Shown one piece after another: positions 5,155 through 5,343 of a DNA stretch of 5,343 nt. The translations under genes and the position numbers were made by a program. The stretch comes from an uncultured Lacinutrix sp. (GTDB lineage: Bacteria; Bacteroidota; Bacteroidia; Flavobacteriales; Flavobacteriaceae): positions 1 through 5,343 of the forward strand of contig CALGIH010000075.1 of assembly GCA_937916035.1 (NCBI GenBank), in the 5' to 3' direction. The notes under the pieces were generated by a model. It was given only the letters and a program-made list of their open reading frames with translations, did no database searches and was not told the DNA's origin. Each line of letters starts with the position of its first letter. Positions within the stretch are counted from its first letter, which is position 1.

Positions 5155-5343
5155 ATGAAAATCAATCAACCTAAATTATTGTTTGCAGGTTTATGTGCCT
5201 TTTTAGGACTTATGGCTTGTAAAGAAGATGGCAAAAAAGACATGGCTGAAGCCGAAAAAATTCCTGGGATAATCTTAGAGAATATGGACACTTCAGTAGA
5301 TCCAAAACAAGACTTTTACAACTATGTAAATGGTACATGGATG
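5155..5343 (+). CDS. M13 family metallopeptidase lipoprotein (neprilysin/PepO-like), N-terminal part
   Basis: Only the first 63 codons are present; the frame is open to the right edge. The start ATG lies in an A-rich context with no Shine-Dalgarno. Residues 1-21 form a lipoprotein signal peptide (KxxxxK start, hydrophobic 8-20) ending LMAC, so Cys22 is the predicted lipidation site. Mature residues KEDGKKD follow, then a linker. Residues 45-63 contain DTSVDPKQDFYNYVNGTWM, the typical N-terminal entry of M13 peptidases (compare the D-x-S-V-x-P-x-x-D-F-Y-x-Y-V-N-G-x-W pattern). Family members are about 680 residues with a HExxH zinc site near residue 500 and a downstream ExxxD, none of which is in the window. 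They are endopeptidases that cut oligopeptides, generally before hydrophobic residues. The Lys-Glu-Asp just after Cys resembles Bacteroidetes lipoprotein export signals, suggesting exposure on the cell surface. It follows the small lipoprotein gene in the same direction. Confidence 0.88.
   Translation, partial: MKINQPKLLFAGLCAFLGLMACKEDGKKDMAEAEKIPGIILENMDTSVDPKQDFYNYVNGTWM

Overview
The window looks like a chromosomal segment of a member of the Bacteroidota, most likely a marine or cold-adapted Flavobacteriaceae. It is strongly AT-rich. Promoters match the Bacteroidetes -33 TTTG / -7 TAnnTTTG pattern. Shine-Dalgarno sequences are essentially absent. Protein content (secreted M1, M24B and M13 metallopeptidases, and a short-chain L-threonine 3-dehydrogenase) is typical of that family. 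I see no tRNA, rRNA, CRISPR array, insertion sequence, phage gene or other sign of horizontal transfer.

Layout, left to right. Positions 1-65 hold no gene I can support. A strong hairpin terminator (66-100) follows, usable from both sides. A secreted M1 family aminopeptidase lies on the minus strand (108-1766). A 166-base divergent intergenic region (1767-1932) contains a mirrored leader element next to both start codons and an 11-base tandem repeat. A secreted Xaa-Pro aminopeptidase-like M24B enzyme lies on the plus strand (1933-3390). It converges on, and overlaps by the four bases TTAA, an L-threonine 3-dehydrogenase gene on the minus strand (3387-4340). A second divergent intergenic region (4341-4497) carries recognisable promoters in both directions and a 12-base palindrome. 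A small lipoprotein of unknown function is on the plus strand (4498-5040). After a 114-base gap, the N-terminal 63 codons of an M13 (neprilysin/PepO-like) lipoprotein endopeptidase run off the right edge (5155-5343).

Together: three of the five genes encode exported metallopeptidases with complementary specificities: an endopeptidase (M13), a probable aminopeptidase (M1) and an X-Pro aminopeptidase (M24B). The fourth recognised gene starts threonine breakdown to glycine and acetyl-CoA. The set fits protein and peptide scavenging with amino-acid catabolism, a common flavobacterial lifestyle. They are not one operon: neighbours are divergent or convergent, apart from the lipoprotein and M13 pair. 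The most notable points are the mirrored 13-base leader set 8 bases from each divergent start codon, an Asp in place of a usual Glu metal ligand in the M24 enzyme, a GGMEA variant of the M1 GXMEN motif, and the overlapping convergent stops. I do not see convincing evidence of a previously undescribed system.
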